A model generated the notes under the pieces. It was not told where the DNA came from, made no database searches, and saw nothing but the letters and a program-made list of their open reading frames with translations. DNA of 41,638 nt from a virus: IMG/VR virus record IMGVR_UViG_3300045741_000222, positions 1 to 41,638 of that record; one strand, given 5' to 3'. Made by a program: the position numbers and the translations under genes. Positions 22,119-30,916 of the stretch are shown in pieces; the stretch's first letter is position 1, and each line of letters begins with the position of its first letter.

Positions 22119-24807
22119 CTAGCCCTCCCGGAGTGTACGACTCGACCCCCACGACGCTGAACGCGTCGAGCGCTGCCGCGGCCCCGTCGATCGCAGCGAA
22201 CGACGCCTCGTCGATGCTCCCGTACTGCTCGGACTGTCGCCCAGCGGCCAGCACCGGGGCATACGCTACGACGCTGACACCGCTCGACACGGCGACGATG
22301 CGCCATGAAGCGGTCGACGGCGGCGAGGCCGCCGATACACCGGCTGGCCCAGCGGTGACGCTGCGCAGGAACGACGCCGCACCAGCAGACACCGCGACGA
22401 GCGCTGGCGCTGTGACGGTGATCGACGCCGCGCCGCCGAGCGTCGGAGCGCCAGCGTCGACCAGCACCAGCCCTGTCGCTGCGCCAATGGCCCACCCCAG
22501 CCCGGGCACGGCACCAGAGGCGCTCACGGGCGCTGCTGCCGCGACGCTGAGCGCCCTGAATAGGGTGGGCGCCCCCGCAGCGACGCCCACCACAGCAGCG
22601 CTGGTAGCCCCGACCGTCCAGGAAGTCGACGTCGCCAACGCGTCGACAGCGACGGCTGCTGGCGACGACACCACGACGATCTTGCCGGACTGGATCGTCG
22701 GCGCGACGCCCGCGACGCTGACCGCGCCGGTCGCCCCGGCCAGTGCCCACGCGAGGCTCGGAGCGGGAGCGTCAGTGGTGGCGGCGGCGGGCGCGGAGAC
22801 GCTGAGGATGACGCCCGCACTGATCGTCGGCGCGACGCCCGCGACGGTGACGGGCGCAGCGCTCGTCTGCGTCAACGCCCACGCGAGGCTCGGCGCGACC
22901 CCGGCGACGGCGACAGGCGCGGCTGTCGTGATCGTGACTGGGCGCTGGATCGACGCCGCGACGCCCGCGACGGACACCTGCGCGTCCGCGGCGACGCCGA
23001 GCTTCCACGCCGCACCCGGCGACGGCGCGGCGACGACGACGGGCGCGGCGGCCGATACCGTCAACGACCAGCCGATACTCGCAGGCGCGACGCCCGCAAC
23101 AGCGACAGACGCCGCAGCGGAGACGGCGAGCGGGCGCTGAATCGACGGAGCGGGAGCAGCAGCCGCGACCGGTGCCGCCGATGTCTGCGTGAGCGCCCAG
23201 CCGAGGCTCGTCGGCGCGACGCCTGCGACGGCGACGGTCGCGGCGGCGGTGACGGTGACGGTGACGGGGCCGCCGCCGCCGCCCGTCGTGAACGTCGGCG
23301 CGGGCGCGTCGTCCGTGACCGGCGCGGCGGCGAGGAGCGTGATCGTCTCCGTCGCGGCGTACGTGAGCGCCTTCAACACGACGAGCGCGCCGACGTTCAC
23401 CGTCGAAGCACCAGCCCCCGTGATCGTCGCGGTGCGCGTCCCCGTCGCCGCCGTCGACGCGCGCACGCCGTACGCGACCGCGCCGCCGATCTCGTTCGAC
23501 CCGCCCTCATACGCCGAGTCGTCGACCTCCGTCCAGCTCGCCGGGTCGGCGCCCGAGTACGACGCCCACGTCGGCGCGTTCGACGTGTCGGCGTTCGTCG
23601 CCTCCGACCCGACGAATACCAGCATCGAGTTCGCGACGCTCGGCGTCACCGTCGGCGCGGTGCACGTCGTCGTCGACGCGTTGCCCTGCGCCGCGATCTG
23701 GTCGACGCCGTCCGTCGCCGCCGTGTCGACGTTGCGGAACGCGAAGATCCGCGCCTTGACCGCGTTTCCCGCGGCGTGCGTGACGAGCGGCGCGGAGTCG
23801 CCCGACGTGTACACGTCCGACGCGATCGTCTGACGCAGGTACGTGCCCTGATTCGTCTCCGCCCGCTTCGTCCAGCCCGCGGGCAGCGTCGACGTGACGT
23901 TGTCCGCCGACTCCAGGCAGAGCAGCAGCACGTCGCCCGTCTGGATACCGGCGGGCAGCGCGGGCGTGACGTTGCCCGACGCGGCCTGCGCGACCGCGCC
24001 CGCAGCGACGTACGACACGGCGGGGGCGGCGGGCGTCAGGTACGGCGTCACCGTCGCCGCCGGGCTCGCGACCGCGACGGTCGCGGCGAGGTCGACCGGG
24101 AGGATCGTGCGCCAGTGATGCCACGGCTGCCAGACGGGGCGTACGCGCTGGAGCTGGTACGGCTCGTCAGTCGACGTGCCCGGGCTGTTCGTCAGCGTCA
24201 GCCCCGGCGTCTGGCCCCAGTCGACCTCCGTCGAGTGGAAGCCCGACGCGGGAATGTAGTGCTTCAACGCGTCGGGGCGGACGAGCAGCGGCGACATGCC
24301 CGCGGCGAGGTTCGCGATGTCCGTCGCGGACAACGCGACGTTCCAGACGCCGACCTCGCAGATGTCGCCGTCGGCGTACTCGCCGAGCGTCGCCGCCGTC
24401 GTCGGGTAGCCGACGCCGACCTGGAAGCCGTTGATACTCGTCGGCGTCGTCGAGGTCGTGTTCGACTGCTTATCGGCCCCGTCGGTGTAGATGTCGCGGC
24501 TCGCGACGCCCGTGAACACCGCGCAGCCGTGGTGCCAGACGCCGGTGCCGACAGAGACGGTGCCGGTCGCGAGTGATCGCGTCGTCGTCAGGCACGTCTC
24601 GGCGCGGAAGAAGCCGCCGGTCGTGACGCCGAGGTTGAAGAACGAGACGGCGGTCGTGCGCCGACCGAGCGACGCGATCATCTGCGCCGTCGTGTAGCTC
24701 CCCGTGCTCTTGTACCACGCCGCGATCGTCAACGGCACCGCGACGACGGCGGGCGTCGTCGTCTTCAGCATGTACCGCGACGACGCTCGCGCGAACGAGC
24801 GCGCCAC
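22111..24807 (-). CDS. large repeat-containing surface or fibre protein (898 aa)
   Basis: Three parts are visible. Residues of about 20-180 form a LamG/concanavalin-like domain (TIAAWYKSTGSYTT, VGTGVWHHGCAVFTG, DICEVGVWNVALSATDIANL). Residues of about 260-480 form a jelly-roll-like domain (IQTGDVLLLCLES, GWTKRAETNQGTYLRQ, ARIFAFRNVDT). Residues of about 514-855 are some 16 repeats of about 21 residues with a core like AAPVAVAGVAPSLAWAL. The C-terminus is short and polar. It probably binds glycans on the host and uses the repeats as a stalk. It sits between head genes and the connector genes, so a head-attached fibre is as likely as a tail fibre. Confidence 0.7.
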   Translation of the reverse strand: MARSFARASSRYMLKTTTPAVVAVPLTIAAWYKSTGSYTTAQMIASLGRRTTAVSFFNLGVTTGGFFRAETCLTTTRSLATGTVSVGTGVWHHGCAVFTGVASRDIYTDGADKQSNTTSTTPTSINGFQVGVGYPTTAATLGEYADGDICEVGVWNVALSATDIANLAAGMSPLLVRPDALKHYIPASGFHSTEVDWGQTPGLTLTNSPGTSTDEPYQLQRVRPVWQPWHHWRTILPVDLAATVAVASPAATVTPYLTPAAPAVSYVAAGAVAQAASGNVTPALPAGIQTGDVLLLCLESADNVTSTLPAGWTKRAETNQGTYLRQTIASDVYTSGDSAPLVTHAAGNAVKARIFAFRNVDTAATDGVDQIAAQGNASTTTCTAPTVTPSVANSMLVFVGSEATNADTSNAPTWASYSGADPASWTEVDDSAYEGGSNEIGGAVAYGVRASTAATGTRTATITGAGASTVNVGALVVLKALTYAATETITLLAAAPVTDDAPAPTFTTGGGGGPVTVTVTAAATVAVAGVAPTSLGWALTQTSAAPVAAAAPAPSIQRPLAVSAAASVAVAGVAPASIGWSLTVSAAAPVVVAAPSPGAAWKLGVAADAQVSVAGVAASIQRPVTITTAAPVAVAGVAPSLAWALTQTSAAPVTVAGVAPTISAGVILSVSAPAAATTDAPAPSLAWALAGATGAVSVAGVAPTIQSGKIVVVSSPAAVAVDALATSTSWTVGATSAAVVGVAAGAPTLFRALSVAAAAPVSASGAVPGLGWAIGAATGLVLVDAGAPTLGGAASITVTAPALVAVSAGAASFLRSVTAGPAGVSAASPPSTASWRIVAVSSGVSVVAYAPVLAAGRQSEQYGSIDEASFAAIDGAAAALDAFSVVGVESYTPGGLDG

Positions 24808-24810
24808 GGC

Positions 24811-25305
24811 TCAGGCTTCCTTCACGACCGCGTAGACGAGGTTCGCATCGCCCGCCGCCGTGTCGTTCGCGACGTCGCGCCTGACCCGGAGCCGGAACGG
24901 GTCGCCCGCCGCGACGCTATCAGTGCCCGTCGACCCCGCCGTGCACGTCACCTGCGTCGCCGAGCGGACGCCGGACGTGCCGGACACGGTCGCGGCGGTG
25001 ATCGTCTGCGCCGTCGCAAAGCTGTCCGCGTCGACGTCGAGCGTGCCCGCGTCCTGACGCTCGAACGTGACGTCCCACCCGATCGTGCCCGTCGTCGCCG
25101 TCGCCGCGTCCCAGACGCAGATCACGACGAGGTTGCCGCCCGCGTAGTTCGCTGGCATGTAGCCCTCGAAGTAGACCGTCTCCTGCGTCGTCGTGTCGAA
25201 CGCGAGGCACGGGTGCAGGTTCCGCATCACGAACTGCGGGTAGTTCGTCGTCGGCATCACGGCCATGCGCGCGTCGAAGATCGCGAGGACGTCGCCGGAC
25301 GCCAC
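24811..25305 (-). CDS. small beta-rich virion protein (164 aa)
   Basis: The product (FEGYMPANYAGGNLVVICVW, WDVTFERQDAGTLDVDADSF, DSVAAGDPFRLRVRRD) matches a small jelly-roll-type structural protein found beside fibres in several phages of high-GC hosts. It lies three bases before the large surface protein gene. It may be part of the same fibre. No catalytic motif is seen. Confidence 0.6.
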   Translation of the reverse strand: MASGDVLAIFDARMAVMPTTNYPQFVMRNLHPCLAFDTTTQETVYFEGYMPANYAGGNLVVICVWDAATATTGTIGWDVTFERQDAGTLDVDADSFATAQTITAATVSGTSGVRSATQVTCTAGSTGTDSVAAGDPFRLRVRRDVANDTAAGDANLVYAVVKEA

Positions 25306-25309
25306 GGCG

Positions 25310-25744
25310 TCAGCTCACCGTGAACGTGGCGATGCCGCCCGCGGCCCAGACGATCGTGAAGTCGACGGCGGACAGCACCTGGTCAGCGCCGAAGTCGACG
25401 TACGCGATCAGCGGGCTCGTCGCGGCGTTGCCGGTGTCCTTGTAGATCACCGCGTACCGCGCCGTCCCGGACAGGCCCGTCCACGCCGTATCGGCCGCGT
25501 CGAGCGTCGTCACCGTCGTCGCCGTCGCCTTCGTCTTCGACCCGAGCGTCGCACCACCCGCGGAGTAGTTGCCGCCATACGTGTGCTCCTGCGCCTGCGG
25601 CGTCGACCAGAACTCGTCCGTGTTCTGCGTCGGCGTGTACGTCGGCTTGCACAGCGCGCACTTGATCGTGTCCGTCTGGAACGCGATCGAGCCGCCGACG
25701 AAGTACCCGTTCGCCTTCGAGTAGACCTTCGCTGTCGTCGCCAC
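25310..25744 (-). CDS. virion structural protein (144 aa)
   Basis: The protein reads KANGYFVGGSIAFQTDTIKC, ALCKPTYTPTQNTDEFW, GNYSAGGATLGSK and ends VDFTIVWAAGGIATFTVS. This layout recurs in uncharacterised phage structural proteins next to tail fibre genes. It contains two Cys residues close together and a Gly-rich middle. It lies directly before the 164-residue gene and may be its partner. Confidence 0.6.
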   Translation of the reverse strand: MATTAKVYSKANGYFVGGSIAFQTDTIKCALCKPTYTPTQNTDEFWSTPQAQEHTYGGNYSAGGATLGSKTKATATTVTTLDAADTAWTGLSGTARYAVIYKDTGNAATSPLIAYVDFGADQVLSAVDFTIVWAAGGIATFTVS

Positions 25745-25747
25745 GTC

Positions 25748-25840
25748 CTACTCCTCCGGGTCGCTGGGCTCGGCCGGTCCCGTCCCGGCAGAGGCGGGCG
25801 CGTCGACCACGACGACGACGCCCTCGTCAGGTGTGCTCAT
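25748..25840 (-). CDS. possible 30-aa acidic peptide
   Basis: ATG 25840 overlaps the end of the epimerase gene and gives a 30-residue acidic, Val/Pro-rich peptide ending EPSDPEE. There is no ribosome site, but re-initiation after the epimerase is possible and the gap before the next gene is only three bases. It could be noise. Confidence 0.3.
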   Translation of the reverse strand: MSTPDEGVVVVVDAPASAGTGPAEPSDPEE

Positions 25841-26798
25841 GCGCAGAGCGTACCGCGCGCGCCTCCCTGCGCTCCTCGACCGCGGTGCGGATGATCGACG
25901 CTAGCGGCCGCTGCGGCCACCACCCCGTCAGCGTCGTCGTCTCCGAGATGTCCGGCAGCTTCGTCATCCCATCCGCCTCCTCGAACGCGTAGCCGTGCAA
26001 CGCGACCGGGTCGACGACCTCGACCGGGCTCGTCGCCCCCGTCTGCGCCTCGACCTCGTCGCGTACCGCCAGCGCGAGGTCGCGCATCGTCGTCTCGTTC
26101 GACGGGTTCCCGGCGAGCAGCACGCGCCCACCGGGCCACGCGTCGTCGATGAGGATCTGGACGAGGCGCGCGAAGTCGCCGACGTCGAGCAGCGCGCGCC
26201 GCTGCGTCCCCGGCTTGTAGACCGTGATCGGCCTACCCGCGAGGGCCTGGTCGACCATGCGCGGCACGACGAAGCCCTTCGCGGCGTCCTGCGCGGGGCC
26301 GGTGACGTTGAACGGCCGGATCGTCACGCACCGCTCCCCGAGAGTGCTCATGATGTCGTTCTCCGCCGCGAGCTTCCCCGTCGCGTACGCCAACCGGCGG
26401 CTCCAACGGTAACCCGGTGCCGAGCAGCGCGTGAACGGGTGGTAGACACCGCCGACGCCGTACACCTCGGACGTCGACACGTTGATGACGCGGCAGGCTG
26501 GGTGGCGTTCGGCGAGGCGGATCACGGCGGCGGTCGCGGACATGATCTGGCTCGCGACGGGGGAGCCGGTGAGGATGCCGAGCGGCCCGACGGGCGACGC
26601 GAGGTGCACGATCACGTCCGGGCCAGGGTCGTACCACGATCCCAGCTCGACGTAGCCCTCGACGTCGCCGCGCCACGCCGAGCCCTGCCGCGCCTCCTGC
26701 ACGCGCGGGTCGACGACGAGGACGTCATGTTCCGCGTCGAGGAGGCGGGTGACGGCGGTGCCGATCAGGCCCGCGCCGCCCGTGATCAGCACGTTCAC
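25827..26798 (-). CDS. NAD-dependent sugar epimerase/dehydratase (extended SDR)
   Basis: The 323-residue protein starts MNVLITGGAGLIGTAVTRLL with the TGGAGLIG Rossmann motif, has NVSTSEVYG with the catalytic Ser/Thr and YATGKLAAE with the catalytic Tyr-x-x-x-Lys, and RPFNVTGP and a DVGDFARLV segment typical of the GalE/RmlB group. It changes the sugar part of a nucleotide-sugar. It lies with two glycosyltransferases within the structural operon, so it most likely makes a sugar donor for modifying virion proteins or competing host glycans. GTG or ATG start overlaps the upstream gene. Confidence 0.85.
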   Translation of the reverse strand: MNVLITGGAGLIGTAVTRLLDAEHDVLVVDPRVQEARQGSAWRGDVEGYVELGSWYDPGPDVIVHLASPVGPLGILTGSPVASQIMSATAAVIRLAERHPACRVINVSTSEVYGVGGVYHPFTRCSAPGYRWSRRLAYATGKLAAENDIMSTLGERCVTIRPFNVTGPAQDAAKGFVVPRMVDQALAGRPITVYKPGTQRRALLDVGDFARLVQILIDDAWPGGRVLLAGNPSNETTMRDLALAVRDEVEAQTGATSPVEVVDPVALHGYAFEEADGMTKLPDISETTTLTGWWPQRPLASIIRTAVEERREARAVRSAHEHT

Positions 26799-27049
26799 TC
26801 GTCCTCCTCTGTCGGCCAGGTCGCGCTCATCGAGTGGTGCAGGTAGCCGTCGCCCTGCCAGATGGTGATGCCATCCGGGTCGCCATCGCCATCGCCGATG
26901 TAGCGCGCGAGCCAGCGTGTCCCGGAGGGAGTCGTGAACTCGGCAGCGCAGATGAAGCCGATCAGGATCGCCGACTCGTCGTCATGCCCCGGACCAACCT
27001 CGCGCAGCGTTTCGGCGAGTGCCGCGCAGCGCTCACGGTACGTCGTCAC
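26795..27049 (-). CDS. hypothetical protein (84 aa) in the glycan island
   Basis: The product (MTTYRERCAALAETLREVGP..., then RWLARYIGDGDGDPDGITIW and QGDGYLHHSMSATWP) has no recognisable domain. It overlaps both the glycosyltransferase and the epimerase, so it is co-translated with the glycan genes. Confidence 0.55.
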   Translation of the reverse strand: MTTYRERCAALAETLREVGPGHDDESAILIGFICAAEFTTPSGTRWLARYIGDGDGDPDGITIWQGDGYLHHSMSATWPTEEDE

Positions 27050-27651
27050 GACGGGAACGGGTCGAGGCCCGCCGCTGCTCGTAGGAACGCCTCGCGGTCA
27101 CGCATCGCCCGCGCCTGCATCTCCTGCCGCCCGACCGGGTTATGGCCGTGCGCGAACGCGAAGCCGTGGCACACCTGGACCAGCCAGCCCTGCTTGCGCC
27201 ACCGCCATGACCACTCGTCATCGGAGTAGTAGTGGATCGGCAGGAACGGGCCGGTCCTGCGCCACGCCTTCGCGTCGACGAACACCAGGCCCGCGCTGCG
27301 GCACTCGACGCCGTCCGCGGCGAGCGGCAGGAACCCGCCGAACCCCATCGTGCCCGCCCCCTCGAGCGACCCGTCGGCGAACCACAGCGTCGGCGATGGC
27401 AGGACGCCGCGTTTCACGCACAGCATCCCCGCGTCGTACCAGCCGGGTTGCGGCACCGCGTCGTCGATCGCGAACAGGAACGTGTCGCCCGACGCCTGTA
27501 ACGCGCCAGCGTTCCACGCCTCGCCGACCGTCATGTAGTCGAGTGGCGTCACGACCTCGTACTCGACGTCGAGCGTCGCGCTGTACGCCGCGCGGCACTC
27601 CCGGTAGGAGTCCTCGCGGCCCGTGATCGTCGGCAGGATGATCGACAGCAT
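27046..27651 (-). CDS. GT2-like glycosyltransferase
   Basis: The 201-residue product starts MLSIILPTITGREDSYRECR, the opening strand and loop of GT-A glycosyltransferases, and has DTFLFAIDDAVPQPGWYDAG, where the DD pair sits in the DxD-like metal site. Then come GVECRSAGLVFVDAKAWRRT and the HYYSDDEWSWR acidic segment. It transfers a sugar from a nucleotide donor. It is shorter than many GT2 enzymes. Its start overlaps the GT4 stop (TGATG), so the two are co-expressed. Confidence 0.75.
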   Translation of the reverse strand: MLSIILPTITGREDSYRECRAAYSATLDVEYEVVTPLDYMTVGEAWNAGALQASGDTFLFAIDDAVPQPGWYDAGMLCVKRGVLPSPTLWFADGSLEGAGTMGFGGFLPLAADGVECRSAGLVFVDAKAWRRTGPFLPIHYYSDDEWSWRWRKQGWLVQVCHGFAFAHGHNPVGRQEMQARAMRDREAFLRAAAGLDPFPS

Positions 27652-28844
27652 CACGCGCCCGCCTCGACAGCGACGGACGCGACGCGCGCTACCGGTCGGA
27701 TGCGGCGCTCGATCTCGGCGAGCACCGGCACGCAGAACCGCTCCATCACCGTGTCGATCTCGTATGCCTGCGCGGCGCGGTACGCCAGGTCGCGCACGTC
27801 CGGCTCGCGCGCCATCACGATTGCCTGCCCCATCGCTTCGGCGAGCGCATCGACGTGGGGAAGGTACTGGTTCGCGCCCTGTGCGGTCCAGAAGCGTTCG
27901 GCCTCCGATTCGCGGTCGAGCTTCCACCCGGAGAAGCACAGCTCGCCCATCGCCGTCCAGTCGCCGACGATCACCGGGCAGCCACACGCCTGCGCCTCCA
28001 GGATCGGCACGCCGAACCCCTCGCCCATCGACGGGTTGACGAGCACGTCGAGCGCGTTGTAGATGCCGCGCATGAAGTCGGCGTTCATCAGCCCGCAGAT
28101 CGACCGGTACTGGTCAGCGGCCTTCACGCGGTCAGCGATGCCGAGCCGTACCAGCATGTCCGCGACGTTGACGCCCTGCATCAACCCGCCGACCTCGGTG
28201 TGGAGGTACAGGTACGCCGTCGGGTGGTCGGCTGCGATCCGCGCGAACGCCTCCAACACCTGCGGGATCGACTTGCGGCTCGGGTAGCCGCCCTTGTTCG
28301 CAGCGACCATGCCGAACAGGAACGCGTCGTCGGGCAGACCCATCCATGCGCGCGCCGCGTCGCGCTGCTCAGGGTCGGGGTGGAAGAACTGGCGCGAGAA
28401 CGCGTGCGGCATGTAGAGCGTTTCGACACCCGCGTCCGCCATCGCCTGCTGGCCATGACGGCTCATCGTGATCCCGATCGTCGCTTCGCGTGCCCGCTCC
28501 AGCACCATCGGCGGCACCGGGTCGTGATCGACGGGGAACCACGGCACCCACGGCATCCGCCCTTCAGGGTCGGCGTTCATCACCCACGCGTCGATCAGCG
28601 TCAAGAGCGCGTCGGCACCAGCTGCGCGGGCATGCAGGTACATGACGTCGTTGCCGTACGGAGCGATGCCCGTCGGGTAGACCTCCATGCCGTTCCACCC
28701 GAGCACGTTCCCCATCAGGCCCCAGAACGCCGAGATGTCGACGTTATAGCCGTCGATGGCGTTGATGCGCGGCGTGAACAGCGCCGTCTGCGCGCCGTAC
28801 CCCGTCGCCGCCCACGGCGCGTTACTGTGCCAAAGGATCTTCAC
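27651..28844 (-). CDS. GT4-family glycosyltransferase
   Basis: The 397-residue protein has the two-Rossmann GT-B pattern. The N-domain starts MKILWHSNAPWAATGYGAQT; the C-domain contains LFGMVAANKGGYPSRKSIPQ and NPSMGEGFGVPILEAQACG, the E-x7-E motif of GT4, followed by CPVIVGD. It transfers sugars from activated donors, usually onto a growing glycan or protein. It opens the glycan island directly after the capsid genes, from a GTG with GGGGG six bases upstream, after a hairpin at 28882-28913. Confidence 0.85.
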   Translation of the reverse strand: MKILWHSNAPWAATGYGAQTALFTPRINAIDGYNVDISAFWGLMGNVLGWNGMEVYPTGIAPYGNDVMYLHARAAGADALLTLIDAWVMNADPEGRMPWVPWFPVDHDPVPPMVLERAREATIGITMSRHGQQAMADAGVETLYMPHAFSRQFFHPDPEQRDAARAWMGLPDDAFLFGMVAANKGGYPSRKSIPQVLEAFARIAADHPTAYLYLHTEVGGLMQGVNVADMLVRLGIADRVKAADQYRSICGLMNADFMRGIYNALDVLVNPSMGEGFGVPILEAQACGCPVIVGDWTAMGELCFSGWKLDRESEAERFWTAQGANQYLPHVDALAEAMGQAIVMAREPDVRDLAYRAAQAYEIDTVMERFCVPVLAEIERRIRPVARVASVAVEAGA

Positions 28845-28881
28845 GTCGAACCCCCAGGATCATCCCCAGGACCAGGTTGAA

Positions 28882-28913
28882 GGCCCGCCGCCTCCTGGGG
28901 GGGACGGCGGGCC
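28882..28913 (-). terminator. hairpin between capsid and glycan genes
   Basis: GGCCCGCCG (28882-28890) pairs perfectly with CGGCGGGCC (28905-28913) across a 14-base loop. It lies between the decoration gene and the GT4 gene. On the minus strand it is followed by TTCAACC, only weakly T-rich, so it may attenuate. It could lower glycan-gene expression relative to capsid genes. Confidence 0.45.
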
Positions 28914-28933
28914 ATCGAAGCGTACGGGGTCGA

Positions 28934-29359
28934 TCAGACGCTCTGGCGGCCCATCACGTAGGTGATGGAGAAGTCGGAGCGTGGGCAGACGGTGCCCGAG
29001 TTGACGGCGGACGCGTCGACGAGGATCGCGTCGCCCGCTGCGAGCCAGACGCCGTTCAGCGCAGGGCCGTTCACGGAGCCGCGAAGCTCGTTCAGGACGG
29101 TGCCGACGCCGGGTGCGCGCGAGCCGGTGGCGGTGCCGCCGCAGACGGCGACGGTGCCCGCGTTCGTCGTGCCGCCCGTGTACTTGACGAGGTTCACGGC
29201 GAACCCCGCGGTCGTCACGGCCGACCCGTTTGTCAGGTGCGCCTCGGTGATCGTCAGCCCGCCGCCGCCCGCGGCCTTCGGGGCCTGGACGAGGAGCACG
29301 GCGGTGCCGCCGACGATCGGCGTGTTGATCGTGACGGTGTGAGCGTTCATTGCGGTCAT
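28934..29359 (-). CDS. probable head decoration protein (141 aa)
   Basis: The gene immediately follows the major capsid protein. The product is beta-rich and Gly/Thr-rich (VTINTPIVGGTAVLLVQAPK, AAGGGGLTITEAHLTNGS, GVWLAAGDAILVDASAVNSG), typical of decoration or stabilisation proteins that sit on capsid surfaces. ATG 29359 is chosen; an in-frame ATG three codons later is possible. No catalytic motif seen. Confidence 0.6.
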   Translation of the reverse strand: MTAMNAHTVTINTPIVGGTAVLLVQAPKAAGGGGLTITEAHLTNGSAVTTAGFAVNLVKYTGGTTNAGTVAVCGGTATGSRAPGVGTVLNELRGSVNGPALNGVWLAAGDAILVDASAVNSGTVCPRSDFSITYVMGRQSV

Positions 29360-29374
29360 GGTGTCACCCCCTCA

Positions 29375-30235
29375 TCACGCGCCGGTCGGAGCGACGCCGG
29401 TGCCGATCACCTGGACGCCCCACTCTGGGCGCCAGACGCCGTGCGCGTAGACAGCGCTCAGGTTCAGCTCGAAGCCGCGGCGCGACGCGTCGCGCTCCGG
29501 CTCGATACGGGGGCTGCGGCGCGTGTCGAACGCGAGCGCGTCGCGGGCGAACATCGCGCCGACAGCAGCGGTGCCAGCGGCGATGTTCGCGGTCGTGAAG
29601 ATGTCGACGTTCCCGATCGACACCATCATCCCGGGCCGCGGGTTCACGGAGTCGTGGATCTGCGCCTGAAGCTGCTGGTCGTTGCGCGCCAGGCTCATGA
29701 TCGACGGGACGGTGCCGAGGCTGTAGAACTGGAACGGCGACAGGACGAGCGAGTAGCGCCCAGGCGCGTTCGCCTGCCGCAGGATCGCTTCGGCCGCGAA
29801 CACGTGTCCCCACGTGATCGTGCCGCCCGCGGTGCCGACGGTGCCACCGTTCAGCGATGAGAAGTCGCTGAGGATGTCCTTGTCGATCTTCTGCGACATC
29901 GCCTGGCCGAGCTCCATCGACGCGTCGGCCTCTGCGCCGAACGGGTCGTTGTCGCGGCGCCGGTCAGTGATGAAGAACTGGGCCGCGACCTCGCCAGGCG
30001 TCAGGGTCTTGTACGCCACCGGCGTGAAGGCCTGGCTGGAGAGGTCGTCGGTCTCAGCGACGGACTGCATCGTCGCCGTCCCGTACAGGCTGTTCGTGCG
30101 GGCCGCGTCCGTCGTTCGGTCGTTGAAGCCGCGCACCAGCGGCACAGCGAGGTTCTGGTCGCGTGCGACGAGCATTGCCTGCTCGTACACGGTCACGACG
30201 AACCCGCTGATGTCGCTGTAGGTGTTCATCGGCAT
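29375..30235 (-). CDS. major capsid protein
   Basis: The 286-residue protein lies after the scaffold gene and has the HK97-fold capsid pattern: an N-terminal helical arm, TPVAYKTLTPGEVAAQFFIT (start of the core), a spine helix AMSQKIDKDILSDFSS, then RYSLVLSPFQFYSLGTV and a C-terminal strand region ending VYAHGVWRPEWGVQVIGTG. Length and order fit a small siphovirus capsid protein. Ribosome site AGGAGG precedes the start at 30235. Confidence 0.85.
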   Translation of the reverse strand: MPMNTYSDISGFVVTVYEQAMLVARDQNLAVPLVRGFNDRTTDAARTNSLYGTATMQSVAETDDLSSQAFTPVAYKTLTPGEVAAQFFITDRRRDNDPFGAEADASMELGQAMSQKIDKDILSDFSSLNGGTVGTAGGTITWGHVFAAEAILRQANAPGRYSLVLSPFQFYSLGTVPSIMSLARNDQQLQAQIHDSVNPRPGMMVSIGNVDIFTTANIAAGTAAVGAMFARDALAFDTRRSPRIEPERDASRRGFELNLSAVYAHGVWRPEWGVQVIGTGVAPTGA

Positions 30236-30268
30236 GGTGCAGTCACCTCCTAACTATCGTGAGTGGGG

Positions 30269-30916
30269 TTAGCCCTCGACGCCCAGCTGGCGCGGGCCGC
30301 CGGGGATGACGACGCCGCCGCCACGCAACGCGGCCTGCTCAGGGTCGAAGAAGGAGACGCCCTGGCCGTACATCTGCTGTCGGCGCTCAGCGTCGGTCAT
30401 CTTCTTCGTCTGTGCCTGCCCGCCGTTCGCGGACGAACCGGTCCCCGCCGCCTGGACGAGAAACGGCTTCTCCTTCAGCAGCGCCTTGACAGCGGCGTCG
30501 ATGTTGGAGTCAGCGGTCAAGTCGTCCTTCAGGAGCGCGTACACCGTGGAGGGGTCGACGGCCTTCGCCTTCAGCGCGGCGTCGACGACCTGCTGGCGCA
30601 TCTCGACGGCGGCGAGCTTCGACTCCAGCTCCCTCGCCCGAGCCTCGGCGTCGGCGGCGCGCTGTGCGGCGCGCTCCTCCGCTGAGAGCTTCGCTTCGTC
30701 GATCTCCCTGATCCGCGCGGCCTGCTCTGCGAGCAGCTTCTGTGCCTCTCGGAACTGGGTCCGCCACTTCGCCGCCTCCGCGGCGAGCTTCGCGTCGTTC
30801 CCCTGGGACGACGTGTCGGTGCTGGCCCCCTGGGCCGGATCAGCGTTCGACGACCCCTGGTCGTCTGCCCCGTCCGCGCCGCTGGCGTCGGACAGGGTGT
30901 CGCTCTGATCGCTCAC
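30269..30916 (-). CDS. capsid scaffolding protein
   Basis: The 215-residue protein has an acidic, Ser/Gly/Asp-rich N-terminus (SDASGADGADDQGSSNADPA), a long coiled coil (AKLAAEAAKWRTQFREAQKL, then AEERAAQRAADAEARARELE) and a short C-terminal capsid-binding region. This is the standard form of a phage scaffold, and it directly precedes the capsid gene. Start is GTG 30916, overlapping the upstream stop (GTGA). Confidence 0.85.
   Translation of the reverse strand: MSDQSDTLSDASGADGADDQGSSNADPAQGASTDTSSQGNDAKLAAEAAKWRTQFREAQKLLAEQAARIREIDEAKLSAEERAAQRAADAEARARELESKLAAVEMRQQVVDAALKAKAVDPSTVYALLKDDLTADSNIDAAVKALLKEKPFLVQAAGTGSSANGGQAQTKKMTDAERRQQMYGQGVSFFDPEQAALRGGGVVIPGGPRQLGVEG

Noticed and set aside
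22133-23140. Long plus-strand frame opposite the repeats of the surface protein
   Set aside because: Its Ala/Thr/Val-rich text is the antisense of the repeat region; no ribosome site and no conserved domain, unlike the antisense endonuclease at 33737.
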